This document shows positions 1 through 8,964 of a stretch of 64,000 nt of DNA, piece by piece. This stretch comes from Marinomonas rhizomae (lineage in GTDB: Bacteria > Pseudomonadota > Gammaproteobacteria > Pseudomonadales > Marinomonadaceae), in assembly GCF_003315485.1 (NCBI RefSeq), contig NZ_QNSE01000003.1, positions 248,001-312,000 on the forward strand, written 5' to 3'. The notes beneath the pieces were generated by a model, which ran no database searches, was not told the DNA's origin, and saw nothing but the letters and a program-made list of their open reading frames with translations. The position numbers were made by a program, and so were the translations under genes. Numbering within the stretch: position 1 is the first letter of the stretch; the number at the start of each line of letters is the position of its first letter.

Positions 1-48
1 GCCTGCATATTCAACAGCTCCGATATTTAATTTAGAAAGATTATACAA

Positions 49-80
49 AATAAGCCAACAGCAGGCGCTCTTGGCTTATT
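49..80 (-). terminator. Rho-independent terminator of the copper operon
   Basis: A 10-bp perfect stem (AATAAGCCAA / TTGGCTTATT) encloses a 12-nt loop. On the minus strand it is followed by a T-rich run (TTGTATAA). It lies about 36 nt after the stop of the small membrane ORF, so it probably ends the merR-copA-small ORF transcript. Confidence 0.6.
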
Positions 81-116
81 GATCTACAAAGTAATTTTAC
101 AACATTTGCGCCGCAA

Positions 117-236
117 TTACTTATTCGAAGATAGCTTTACTTTGTTGTTTTGGTTTTTCTGGTGAGTTGGCCACCAGAACCAATAAACAACAAACATTAT
201 TAACAAGATGCCTAGCACATTTATGAGCACACTCAT
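117..236 (-). CDS. Small single-span membrane peptide overlapping copA (39 aa)
   Basis: A 39-residue ORF whose ATG overlaps the copA stop codon (TAATG), which indicates translational coupling. It begins MSVLINVLGILLIMFVVYWF and continues with tryptophans, a proline and a polar lysine/asparagine-rich tail. This reads as one transmembrane helix of about 20 residues with a short charged tail. The N-terminus resembles, from memory, the anchor of small cupredoxin-like proteins encoded beside copA in other gammaproteobacteria, but no cupredoxin domain follows. It could be a truncated remnant of such a protein or a genuine small P-type-ATPase partner, as CcoS is for CcoI. A terminator follows, so it is the last gene of the operon. 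Function is unknown. Confidence 0.6.
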   Translation of the reverse strand: MSVLINVLGILLIMFVVYWFWWPTHQKNQNNKVKLSSNK

Positions 237-2815
237 TAAGCCTCCTTAGCACTTTTAAAATTAGAATGGGAGATTCGGAATAGCCTAAGTCTATTCGCAT
301 TGGTGACTACCGTTACGGACGATAGAGCCATGGCAGCGCCAGCAATAACAGGGCTGAGCAACCACCCCGTAAACGGGAAAAGGATTCCCGCCGCAATAGG
401 GATACCTAAACTGTTATAAGCAAATGCTCCCCATAAGTTTTGCTTAATGTTTCTCAATGTAGCCGTGCTTATTTGAATTACATCGGCGACGCCTTTTAAG
501 TCATTATGTATCAAAGTAATATCAGCGCTCTCCATAGCTACATCCGTTCCAGCCCCCATTGCAAAGCCCACATCGGCCTGAGCTAGAGCTGGCGCATCGT
601 TGATGCCATCACCAATCATGCCAACCACCTCACCATCAGCTTGAAGCTTCTTAACCCAGTTCAGTTTATCATCTGGCATCAGTTGCGCATGATAATCCTC
701 AATGCCAACCATGCTTGCAACTGAAGCGGCTGTTGCTGGGTTATCGCCCGTCAGCATGACAACTTTTAACCCTTGCTCTTTGAAGTTTGAAATAGCGGTT
801 TTAACGCCCTGTTTAATGGGATCTTCAATATAGAAAACAGCCAACACCCTAATATTATCCGAGAAATATACACGAGTTGCTGCATTGTATTGCTGATCAG
901 GCATGTTCAAATCTAAAGAAATCCCCTTTTCTTTCATTAGGCGTTCATTGCCAAGATAATAAACTTCCCCTTCTATGTTGCCTTTTACTCCTAAACCAAC
1001 AAGTGACTCAAAGTCCTCCAGAGTAATATTTTCTTGTGCTTTAGCGTTTATCTGACAATGTTCTAATAAAGCATCCGCTAAAGGATGATTCGCTCTAGCT
1101 TCTAACGCTGAAACAATCTGAGCCACAAAGCCTTTATGAGCTTGCTCAGTTAAGACCTCATTAACAACCTTAGGTTTACCTTCTGTAATCGTTCCCGTTT
1201 TATCCAGTACAACAACCGTCAACTCACTGGCTCTTTGTAAGACATCACCGTTACGAATTAAACCGCCATACTCTGCTGCTTTACCTATACCTATCATGGT
1301 AGAAATAGGCGTCGCTAATCCTAAAGCACATGGGCAAGCGATAATTAGTACCGAAACAGTCGTTACCAACATATAAGAAAAGGCTGATTCGACACCCTCA
1401 TAAAAATACGAAAGATTAAACCAAGTAAGTGCCGTCAAAATGGCGATAATAACCACGCTTGGAACAAAGATAGAAGAGACTTTATCGGCCAACACACTAA
1501 TAGGTGGTTTGGAATTCTGGGCCTTACCCACCATGGTGATAATCTGTGCGAGTAAAGTATCCGAACCAATACGAGTCGCTTTGAATAACAAGCTACCTTG
1601 ACCGTTTACTGTTCCTGCAGATAACAAGCTACCTGCGCTTTTCTCTATTGGCTCAGCTTCACCAGTCAACATCGATTCGTTTACTGTTGAAAGCCCCTCT
1701 ATGACTTCCCCGTCAACGGGTATTTTGTCACCTGAACGAACTCGTAGAATATCATTCAACCTGATATCTGATACATTAATACGAGACTCAGTACCTCCAT
1801 TAACACGCGTGGCCATTTTTGGGCGTAAATTTAATAGGCGGTGTAAAGCTTGGCTAGTTTTACGGCGCGCCTTCAGTTCTAAAGCTTGCCCCAGATTGAT
1901 TAAACCAATAATCATGACCGACGCTTCAAAATAAAGATGACGAGCGTTATCAGGCAGCCAACTCATTGGTGCCAGCACAACTAACATTGAATACAACCAC
2001 GCGCTGCCAGTACCAAGAGCGATTAATAAATCCATATTAGCCTGATGACTAGTAAAGGCTTTCCAAGCACCACGAAAATAATGTTTACCCGCACTCACCA
2101 TAATAAACAGTGTGACAACACCGACGACAAACCAAACAACCTTTTCGGTGAGCGAGCTCACCATCATGTCCCCGCCTAACAAGCCATACAGCATCAAGGG
2201 TAACCCTAACCCCAACCCCAGCGCTGAAGATTTACATTTTTGTCGATATTCTGCTAGCTCTCTTTCACCTCGCTCTTCCTCACTTTTTTCAGCATCATGA
2301 ATAAGGCTTGCATGATACCCCGAATTATCTACCGCTTTGATTAATGCGTCTGGAGAACCCTTGGTGACAACTTGTGCTGTATGGTTAGCAAAGTTAACGT
2401 CAGCAGAGATAACACCCTCAGAACTCAACAACGCCCTTTGCACTGTATTAACGCAACCTGCGCAGGTCATTCCCCCAATAGAAAGCTGGTAGCTGGGTGA
2501 ACTGTCTACTTTGCGCTCCTTACTTAGCGTATTGACTGCATCAATTTTTTGATCGCCTCCTGATTGAGCAAGCTCATTAAATATACCTACTGATTGATAT
2601 CCAGCTTCTTGGATGCTGGCTTCAATTGTCGTTAACTCTAAATCTGATGTGACGGTTAATTTATGCTCTTTTGGCAAGCCTTCGATAATCGCTTCCGGGC
2701 TTATCTCTTGAATAATTTTACGGACTTTCGACACACAACCTTGGCAAGACATACCGGTAACATTTAATGTTAGCGTTGTCTTTTTTTCGGCTGCTTTTGA
2801 ATTTAGATGTGTCAT
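236..2815 (-). CDS. copA: Copper-exporting P1B-type ATPase CopA
   Basis: An 859-residue inner-membrane pump that exports Cu(I) from the cytoplasm by ATP hydrolysis. Two N-terminal heavy-metal-associated domains carry GMSCQGC (C24, C27) and GMTCAGC (C118, C121). Eight membrane helices follow. The TGEA actuator motif is near residue 384, the CPC metal-transport motif at 494-496, the phosphorylation motif DKTG at 538-541, and TGDN and GDGINDAP lie towards the C-terminus. The CPC motif with double HMA domains fits Cu(I) rather than Zn/Cd transporters. The start has a strong GGAGGG ribosome-binding site. It lies 32 nt behind a MerR-family regulator on the same strand and overlaps the following small membrane ORF, so the three genes form one metal-induced operon. 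Confidence 0.95.
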   Translation of the reverse strand: MTHLNSKAAEKKTTLTLNVTGMSCQGCVSKVRKIIQEISPEAIIEGLPKEHKLTVTSDLELTTIEASIQEAGYQSVGIFNELAQSGGDQKIDAVNTLSKERKVDSSPSYQLSIGGMTCAGCVNTVQRALLSSEGVISADVNFANHTAQVVTKGSPDALIKAVDNSGYHASLIHDAEKSEEERGERELAEYRQKCKSSALGLGLGLPLMLYGLLGGDMMVSSLTEKVVWFVVGVVTLFIMVSAGKHYFRGAWKAFTSHQANMDLLIALGTGSAWLYSMLVVLAPMSWLPDNARHLYFEASVMIIGLINLGQALELKARRKTSQALHRLLNLRPKMATRVNGGTESRINVSDIRLNDILRVRSGDKIPVDGEVIEGLSTVNESMLTGEAEPIEKSAGSLLSAGTVNGQGSLLFKATRIGSDTLLAQIITMVGKAQNSKPPISVLADKVSSIFVPSVVIIAILTALTWFNLSYFYEGVESAFSYMLVTTVSVLIIACPCALGLATPISTMIGIGKAAEYGGLIRNGDVLQRASELTVVVLDKTGTITEGKPKVVNEVLTEQAHKGFVAQIVSALEARANHPLADALLEHCQINAKAQENITLEDFESLVGLGVKGNIEGEVYYLGNERLMKEKGISLDLNMPDQQYNAATRVYFSDNIRVLAVFYIEDPIKQGVKTAISNFKEQGLKVVMLTGDNPATAASVASMVGIEDYHAQLMPDDKLNWVKKLQADGEVVGMIGDGINDAPALAQADVGFAMGAGTDVAMESADITLIHNDLKGVADVIQISTATLRNIKQNLWGAFAYNSLGIPIAAGILFPFTGWLLSPVIAGAAMALSSVTVVTNANRLRLFRISHSNFKSAKEA

Positions 2816-2847
2816 TTCAACCCTCCTCTATATCACTATTTACCGCC

Positions 2848-3258
2848 TTACTTGGCGTCTTCCCAACCTTCAATCAAACAGCAGATTGAATGGCCATCAG
2901 GCGCACCATTTGGCATACTTTCCCAAGCGGCTAACGCATCTTCCATTTTGACTAAATGCGCCTGAAGTTGAGCTATTTTCAATTTTGTTTCAGGAACTTT
3001 CCTTTCTAACAAATCCCGAACCATAGGACAGGGTGAATCGCCACTGTCAGACTGCTGAAATATTTCTTCAATTTGCTTTAGGCTGAATCCTAAATCACTG
3101 GCTTGACGAATGAAATTTAATCGCTGTAAAGCCGTCTGATCGTATAACTGATAACTATTTTTAGGGTCTCGTTCTGCTTGAATCAGCCCAAGCCTAGTGT
3201 AATGACGGACAGCTTCGGCCGTTACACCTCCCTTTTTAGCTAGCTCACTCACCCTCAT
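2848..3258 (-). CDS. MerR-family metal-responsive regulator of copA (CueR-like)
   Basis: A 136-residue MerR-type activator with an N-terminal winged helix-turn-helix (MRVSELAKKGGVTAEAVRHY), a long dimerisation helix and a C-terminal metal-binding loop. I place the start at the ATG behind AAAGGAG. A longer open frame exists upstream, but it would run across the operon's own promoter. Candidate metal ligands are C77, C126 and C127, with H123 nearby. This is not the two-cysteine loop of classical CueR, and the DSPCPM segment resembles the first ligand region of MerR/CadR-type sensors. The gene order (regulator then copA, same strand, 32-nt gap) makes copper the likely inducer, but the ligand set leaves specificity open. 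Confidence 0.85.
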   Translation of the reverse strand: MRVSELAKKGGVTAEAVRHYTRLGLIQAERDPKNSYQLYDQTALQRLNFIRQASDLGFSLKQIEEIFQQSDSGDSPCPMVRDLLERKVPETKLKIAQLQAHLVKMEDALAAWESMPNGAPDGHSICCLIEGWEDAK

Positions 3259-3292
3259 AGAAACTCCTTTAAAATACCTAAAACGTAGCTTT

Positions 3293-3324
3293 AGTGTAAA
3301 ACCTGTGTGTAGCACATAGGTCAA
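3293..3324 (-). promoter_or_regulatory. MerR-type promoter/operator of the copper operon
   Basis: On the minus strand a -35 hexamer TTGACC (3319-3324) and a -10 hexamer TACACT (3293-3298) are separated by 20 bp, longer than the 17-bp optimum. The spacer region holds the interrupted dyad ACCTATGTG-CTA-CACACAGGT (3301-3321). Over-long spacers carrying a dyad are the hallmark of MerR-family promoters, where the metal-bound regulator untwists the DNA. The regulator's ATG lies 35 nt downstream of the -10 element. Confidence 0.75.
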
Positions 3325-3363
3325 GCTTTACTAGAAATCATAAAATAAAAAATGAAGCAAAAA

Positions 3364-3390
3364 AAACCGAGTACATAATGTACTCGGTTT
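3364..3390 (-). terminator. Terminator of ndh
   Basis: A perfect 11-bp stem (AAACCGAGTAC / GTACTCGGTTT) surrounds a 5-nt loop. On the minus strand a run of eight T follows. It sits 25 nt downstream of the ndh stop codon and insulates the copper operon from it. Confidence 0.85.
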
Positions 3391-3414
3391 CTAAATTATC
3401 GTAGCGGCTAATAA

Positions 3415-4704
3415 TTAATGTAATTTCAATTTTGGCTTAACGACTTTACCAATCTTTTGCGCAGCCATAATCACTGTCGCTTTAAACCAGCCATGTATCG
3501 CGATGAGATGAAGCCGGTATAGAGAAACATAAACGAATCGCGCTAGGCGCCCTTCGATAAACATTGAGCCTCCCATTAGATTCCCCATCAGATTACCAAC
3601 AGTGCTGTAACGGCTTAAATTCACCAAGGAGCCATAATCTTTGTAAGTGTATTCCTTTAATGGCTCACTCAAAAATGATGCTTTGATGTTATCAAAAACT
3701 AATGACGCCATTTGATGAGCTGATTGCGCTCTTGGTGGAACGAAAGAGCCATCGGCTTGTTTGCATGCGCAGCAATCACCGATCACATAAATATTTTCAA
3801 ATTCTGAAGTTTGCAAAGTGCCTTTAACTAAAATTTGATTGTTTCTAGTTGTTTCCAGCCCAGCAATGTCCGCCACAAAATCTGGCGCTTTAACACCCGC
3901 AGCCCAGATCATGAGATCGGCCTCAATATTTTTTTCATCCGCTGTTTGAAACCCACCATCATAAGCTCGAACGACCCGAGTACTTTGGCTAACGGTGACA
4001 CCTAAGCGGATTAATTCTTTGGTTGCTAAAGAGGCAATTCTATCTGGTAAAGCAGCCAAAATTCGTGGGCCCGCTTCAATGAGTTGAATATTGACTCGTT
4101 TACCTGACATTTCAGGCATGCCATACGCTTTTAGCATATCGGCAACATGAAACAGCTCTGCCGACAGCTCTACACCCGTTGCCCCACCACCTACTATCGC
4201 CAGCTTCAATTTCGCATCCATTCCTTCTTGATGAATACGTAAAAACTGGTTCAAAAGCGCTTGTTGAAAACGCTCAGCTTGCTTATGAGAATCTAGAAAA
4301 TAACAATGCTCTAGTACCCCAGGCGTACCAAAATCATTACTGACACTGCCTACTGCCATAACCAAAATATCATAAGAAATCGTACGTTCTGGTAAAACGA
4401 TGTGACCCATATCATCAGAAAGAGAATCCAGAGTCAGTGTACGAGACTCTGGATCAACGCCCATCAAGGTTCCTAATTGAAATTGATAGTGATGCTTCGC
4501 AGCGTGCGCCCGGTAGTTGACACCATCGTTATTAATATCTAATGAGCCAGTGGCCACTTCATGTAACAGAGGCTTCCAAATATGAGTTTGGCTTTTATCA
4601 ATAAGCACAATCTCTGCTTGGCGCTTTTTACCAAAGCTATGTCCTAGCTTGGTCACCAACTCCAAACCACCTGCGCCACCACCAACTACCACGATTTTTT
4701 TCAT
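3415..4704 (-). CDS. ndh: Type II NADH dehydrogenase (NDH-2)
   Basis: A 429-residue flavoprotein that oxidises NADH and reduces membrane quinone without pumping protons. The FAD-binding dinucleotide fold opens the protein (VVGGGAGGLELV) and a second Rossmann motif for NADH is GGGATGVELSAE near residue 175. The segment VIGDCCA contains the Asp that contacts FAD ribityl. The C-terminal 50 residues are amphipathic and basic, as in NDH-2 enzymes that sit on the inner face of the cytoplasmic membrane. Length matches E. coli Ndh (434). AGGTGAT precedes the ATG, and a strong terminator follows the gene. Confidence 0.92.
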   Translation of the reverse strand: MKKIVVVGGGAGGLELVTKLGHSFGKKRQAEIVLIDKSQTHIWKPLLHEVATGSLDINNDGVNYRAHAAKHHYQFQLGTLMGVDPESRTLTLDSLSDDMGHIVLPERTISYDILVMAVGSVSNDFGTPGVLEHCYFLDSHKQAERFQQALLNQFLRIHQEGMDAKLKLAIVGGGATGVELSAELFHVADMLKAYGMPEMSGKRVNIQLIEAGPRILAALPDRIASLATKELIRLGVTVSQSTRVVRAYDGGFQTADEKNIEADLMIWAAGVKAPDFVADIAGLETTRNNQILVKGTLQTSEFENIYVIGDCCACKQADGSFVPPRAQSAHQMASLVFDNIKASFLSEPLKEYTYKDYGSLVNLSRYSTVGNLMGNLMGGSMFIEGRLARFVYVSLYRLHLIAIHGWFKATVIMAAQKIGKVVKPKLKLH

Positions 4705-4782
4705 ATAAAATCACCTATAAACATTGAATAATCTGGAAAACACTCACTAAAAGCACTTTCCAGATTCCTCAGCAGAAAAGCT

Positions 4783-5232
4783 TTATTTGATTCTTTGAGC
4801 TAATAACTTATCAAGTGTATTTGCAAAAGCCATTCTATCTTGTTGGCTAAACACTGCTGGGCCACCCGTTTGAATTCCAGAGGAACGCATCTGCTCCATG
4901 AAGTCTCGCATACCCAAACGCTGTTTTATATTTTCTTTTGTATAAAGTTCGCCTCGCGGGTTAATTGCCAAAGCACCCTTTTCAATGACATCAGAAGCCA
5001 AAGGAATATCAGCGGTGACGACTAAGTCTTGGATATCGATATTATCAACAATATAATTATCAGCGACATCAAATCCAGAACTCACAACACGGCGTTCGAT
5101 CCATTTTGATGGCGGAATAGATATGGCTTGGTTAGCCACTAAAATACAGGGGATTTCAACACGTTCCGCAGCACGAAACAAAATGGTTTTGATAACATTT
5201 GGACAGGCGTCAGCATCGACCCACAAGCGCAT
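4783..5232 (-). CDS. YaiI/YqxD family protein (DUF188)
   Basis: A 149-residue member of the UPF0178/DUF188 family, recognised by the N-terminal [15 protein letters not shown] and the TADIPLA and INPRG segments. The family has a PIN-like fold and conserved aspartates (DADAC, TAD), but no established biochemical role that I can name. I chose the ATG behind AGGGGAATTTT. An upstream in-frame start would add 28 poorly matching residues. It stands alone between ndh and the ETF-QO gene on the same strand. Confidence 0.9.
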   Translation of the reverse strand: MRLWVDADACPNVIKTILFRAAERVEIPCILVANQAISIPPSKWIERRVVSSGFDVADNYIVDNIDIQDLVVTADIPLASDVIEKGALAINPRGELYTKENIKQRLGMRDFMEQMRSSGIQTGGPAVFSQQDRMAFANTLDKLLAQRIK

Positions 5233-5350
5233 AAAATTCCCCTTTTTTTGTAGGGTACTATTATTGATCAGTCGAAAAGTGAAATCTAGTGGTGAATGAG
5301 AACAAACGGAGCACATATAAGTAAACCGCTTGCTCTAGCACTCAGAGGGA

Positions 5351-7000
5351 CTACATATTTGGGTAATTGGGCCCACCAGAACCCTCAGGTGTTACCCATG
5401 TAATATTTTGCGCGGGGTCTTTAATGTCACAGGTTTTACAATGGATGCAGTTTTGTGAGTTTATCTGAAAAACAGACTCATTATTGGACTCCACAATCTC
5501 ATATACGCCAGCTGGACAATAACGTTGAGCAGGCTCACTGTATTTAGATAAATTACTTTGAATCGGAATCGCCGCATCTTTTAACTTTAAATGACATGGC
5601 TGATTTTCTTCGTGGTTCGTATTCGATAAGAACACTGAGGAAAGCTTATCGAAACTTAACAACCCATCCGGTTTTTTATATTCTGGGGCGACATGCTTAT
5701 CTGCCAGCTCCATACTCGCATAGTCAGGCGTCATATCATTAAACGTAAATGGCAAACCACCCGAGAAGATATTCTGATCTAGCCAGTTATAAGCACCACC
5801 CCAGAAAGTGCCTAATTTGTGCATTACTGGAACAAAATTACGCGCTTGTTGTAACTCCTTACCTAACCAAGAATTGCGCACAGTATCATTAAATTGAACC
5901 AAATCAGCGGTAGACGCTTCTGATTGCAAAGCATCATAGATGCTTTCTGCCGCTAACATACCGCTCTTCATCGCCGTATGAGTACCTTTGATCTTTGCTG
6001 GATTTAGTGTACCGGCGTCACATCCAATCACTACTCCACCAGGGAAACTCATTTTAGGTAATGAAGCCCACCCACCTTTGGCAATTGCTCTAGCGCCGTA
6101 AGAAACCCGTTTCGCGTCTTTTAAATGCTCAGAAATAACAGGATGGTGCTTGTATTTTTGGAACTCTTCATAAGGGCTTAGATAAGGGTTTTTATAGTTC
6201 AAATCAACAATTAGACCAACCACTACTTGATTGTTTTCTAAATGGTACAAAAAGCCGCCACCGCCCGCTTCGTTACCTAACGGCCAGCCAGCTGTATGAA
6301 TAACTGTTCCAGGCTTACTTTGAGATTCGGGAACATCCCATAATTCTTTAATACCAAGTCCGTAATGTTGAGGGGCTTTGCCTTTATCTAGCTCGAAATG
6401 AGCAAGAAGCTCTTTACCCAAATGGCCTCGGCAACCTTCAGAGAAAATAGTGTATTTGGCCTTCAACAACATACCCGGCATAAAACCATCTTTTTCAGAG
6501 CCATCAGCCGCTAATCCCATATCTCCTGTGATAACACCTTCTACACTGCCATTATCATCGTAAGCAATATGTGCTGCAGAAAAACCAGGAAAGACTTCTA
6601 CCCCTAAAGATTCTGCTTGCTCAGCGAGCCAACGACACAGGTTGCCTAAGCTAATAATATAATTGCCATCATTATGAAGCGTTTTTGGAACCATCCAATT
6701 ACTAAAGGTTTTAGACGCGGTCTCAGAACCTAGCCAATGAAGTTCGTCGACGTTTACTTTAGTGTTTAATGGCGCGCCCATTTCTTGCCATTCTGGGAAA
6801 AGCTCAGTTAAAGCGGATGATTCAACTATTGCACCGGATAATATGTGCGCTCCAATTTCTGAACCTTTTTCAACTAAACAAACACTAATTTCTTTTTCTT
6901 CAGCTTGCGCTTTTTGCATAATACGGCAGGCAGCAGACAACCCAGCAGGGCCACCGCCAACGATTAAAACATCAAATTCCATTACTTCTCTATCTGACAT
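5351..7000 (-). CDS. Electron transfer flavoprotein-ubiquinone oxidoreductase
   Basis: A 549-residue membrane-associated enzyme that passes electrons from reduced ETF to ubiquinone, linking acyl-CoA dehydrogenases to respiration. The FAD-binding motif GGGPAGLSAA is near residue 15. The C-terminal ferredoxin-like domain has the four cluster cysteines C495, C518, C521 and C524 (CPAGVYE then CIHCKTC), followed by the conserved tail GGGPNY-like GSGGPNYPNM. Length matches bacterial ETF-QO. GGGAGG lies 5 nt before the ATG. The next gene upstream on the same strand, 53 nt away, is an acyl-CoA dehydrogenase, so donor and electron acceptor branch are probably co-transcribed. The ETF alpha/beta genes are not in the window. 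Confidence 0.95.
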   Translation of the reverse strand: MSDREVMEFDVLIVGGGPAGLSAACRIMQKAQAEEKEISVCLVEKGSEIGAHILSGAIVESSALTELFPEWQEMGAPLNTKVNVDELHWLGSETASKTFSNWMVPKTLHNDGNYIISLGNLCRWLAEQAESLGVEVFPGFSAAHIAYDDNGSVEGVITGDMGLAADGSEKDGFMPGMLLKAKYTIFSEGCRGHLGKELLAHFELDKGKAPQHYGLGIKELWDVPESQSKPGTVIHTAGWPLGNEAGGGGFLYHLENNQVVVGLIVDLNYKNPYLSPYEEFQKYKHHPVISEHLKDAKRVSYGARAIAKGGWASLPKMSFPGGVVIGCDAGTLNPAKIKGTHTAMKSGMLAAESIYDALQSEASTADLVQFNDTVRNSWLGKELQQARNFVPVMHKLGTFWGGAYNWLDQNIFSGGLPFTFNDMTPDYASMELADKHVAPEYKKPDGLLSFDKLSSVFLSNTNHEENQPCHLKLKDAAIPIQSNLSKYSEPAQRYCPAGVYEIVESNNESVFQINSQNCIHCKTCDIKDPAQNITWVTPEGSGGPNYPNM

Positions 7001-7053
7001 TGTTGCCTCCCATTATTCTTGTTTAGGGCTTTTCCTATAGTCATGAAATGCTA

Positions 7054-8823
7054 TCAACGATTGAAAACATTTTTGTTTAGTTTGTCAACAGTTTCTAATC
7101 CAAACATTATTGAATGGACATGACCTAAAGCACGAGGCAAAACATGATCACAGTAAAATGCAACAGAATGCTCCCAAGAGTTCTTTTGTGATTCATCCAG
7201 TATTTCATCACCCTGTGCTGCGTGTAATGCTCTAACTTGTAACCATGCGCCAATTAAATATCCCATTAGCATCATATAAGAATACGCTAAGCCTGTACCT
7301 AAGACAGGATTCTTTTCCATAGCAGTCAAACAGGTTTGCGTCGCGGTTTCCGCCTGAGCTAGTATTTCCTTTACTTTGTCAGCATAAATACTAACAGACG
7401 ATGAATGCCATTGAGCTATTTCAGCCTCAATGTCTGTTAATAACGACATCATCGCCACACCTTTATCTGAGTGCAGTTTACGACCGATCAAATCAATTGC
7501 CTGTATGCCATTCGTGCCTTCATAAATAGGCAGAATTCGTGCATCCCGTGCATGCTGAGCAACCCCTGTTTCTTCAATAAAGCCCATACCGCCATGTACT
7601 TGAATCGCTAAGGACGTTATTTCTTGAGCTTGCTCAGTAATCCAGCCTTTCACAATAGGTGTATAGAGTGCGGTTCGAGCGATGGCCTGCTTTTGATCAT
7701 CCCCTGAGGCAAGGTGTGATAAGTCATTTTCCACCGCTGCCACATAGATCAGAGAACGCATTGCATCAATCTGCGACTTCATCGTCATCAACATACGAAG
7801 AACATCTGGGTGCTCAATAATCGCAGCTCGACCTGTTCGCTCGGCATTCATACCCTGCTTGCGTTCTTGCGCATAAGCTAGCGCTTGTTGGTAGGCTCGT
7901 TCTGATACGGCCAACCCTTGTAAGCCAACACCTTGTCTTGCATTGTTCATCATAGTGAACATAGCTTTTATGCCTTCGTTTTCTCGACCTACAAGATAGC
8001 CAACCGCTCCTTCTTTATCACCAAAGCTCATTACGCAGGTTGGTGAAGCGTGGATCCCCATTTTATGCTCAACAGAAACCACATGAAGATCATTACGATG
8101 AGCAGGCTCACTGTCTTCGTCTAGAATAAATTTTGGCACAATAAATAAAGAAATACCTTTTACACCTTCAGGTGCATTTGGCAAACGAGCCAATACCAAA
8201 TGGATGATATTGTCACTCATTTGATGGTCGCCCCAAGTGATGAATATTTTTTGCCCTTTAATGCGAAATACATCTCCATCAGGTGTTGCTTTACAAGCAA
8301 TAGCCGCAAGGTCCGAACCAGCGGCTGGTTCGGTAAGATTCATTGTGCCAGCCCATTCGCCAGCCAACATTTTAGGAAGGTATAAATTCTTTAGCTCTTC
8401 GCTAGCGTGCAAGCTAATCGCCTCGATCGCCCCTAGGCTTAACAAAGGGCATAAAGAAAAAGCCAAATTGGCCGCTTGAACGCCTTCGTTCACAGCCGTT
8501 GCAACATAAGAAGGAAGCCCTTGACCACCGTATTCTGGATCACCAGATAAGCCGATCCAGCCTCCTTCTGAATACGCCTTAAAAGCATTTTTAAAGCCTT
8601 TCGCTTCAATAACCTCTCCATTCTCAACGCGAGAGCCTTCTTTATCGCCACTGCCATTAATGGGCGCAATCACTTGTTCTGCGAGTTTACCAGCTTCACT
8701 AAGAATGGCCTCTAATAAATCGTTATCGACAGCATCTTCTAAAAAAGGTGTAAGACGTTCCGTTTTAGCAACAGAACGTAAGCTGAATAAAATATCGTTG
8801 ATTGGGTACAGGTATTCGCTCAT
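7054..8823 (-). CDS. Long-form acyl-CoA dehydrogenase (DmdC-like family)
   Basis: A 589-residue FAD enzyme that introduces a trans-2 double bond into acyl-CoA substrates. The order is an N-terminal helical domain, a middle beta domain (TMNLTEPAAGSDL, then FITWGDHQ), the helical C-terminal catalytic part with QVHGGMGFIEETGVAQH and IYEGTNGIQAIDLIGRKL, and an extra C-terminal domain of about 120 residues seen in the 590-residue subgroup. That subgroup includes DmdC (3-methylmercaptopropionyl-CoA dehydrogenase) and fatty acyl-CoA dehydrogenases, so the substrate cannot be fixed from sequence. GGAG precedes the ATG. It sits between an AraC regulator upstream and ETF-QO downstream, all on the minus strand. 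Confidence 0.9.
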   Translation of the reverse strand: MSEYLYPINDILFSLRSVAKTERLTPFLEDAVDNDLLEAILSEAGKLAEQVIAPINGSGDKEGSRVENGEVIEAKGFKNAFKAYSEGGWIGLSGDPEYGGQGLPSYVATAVNEGVQAANLAFSLCPLLSLGAIEAISLHASEELKNLYLPKMLAGEWAGTMNLTEPAAGSDLAAIACKATPDGDVFRIKGQKIFITWGDHQMSDNIIHLVLARLPNAPEGVKGISLFIVPKFILDEDSEPAHRNDLHVVSVEHKMGIHASPTCVMSFGDKEGAVGYLVGRENEGIKAMFTMMNNARQGVGLQGLAVSERAYQQALAYAQERKQGMNAERTGRAAIIEHPDVLRMLMTMKSQIDAMRSLIYVAAVENDLSHLASGDDQKQAIARTALYTPIVKGWITEQAQEITSLAIQVHGGMGFIEETGVAQHARDARILPIYEGTNGIQAIDLIGRKLHSDKGVAMMSLLTDIEAEIAQWHSSSVSIYADKVKEILAQAETATQTCLTAMEKNPVLGTGLAYSYMMLMGYLIGAWLQVRALHAAQGDEILDESQKNSWEHSVAFYCDHVLPRALGHVHSIMFGLETVDKLNKNVFNR

Positions 8824-8964
8824 TTTTTATTCTCCGGTTAGTTTATCCGAGCGGATTTATACCTATAGAATGGAAAAATAATGCAAATCTCTCAATAACA
8901 ATTCAAGCCTATATTTCTGACAAATACATTCAAAACCCACAAAAATAACCGCTAAAGCTATAAT

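Noticed and set aside
3259-3324. N-terminal extension of the MerR regulator (22 residues)
   Set aside because: It would place the start inside the operon's -35/operator region. The ATG at 3258 has an excellent ribosome-binding site and matches MerR family length.
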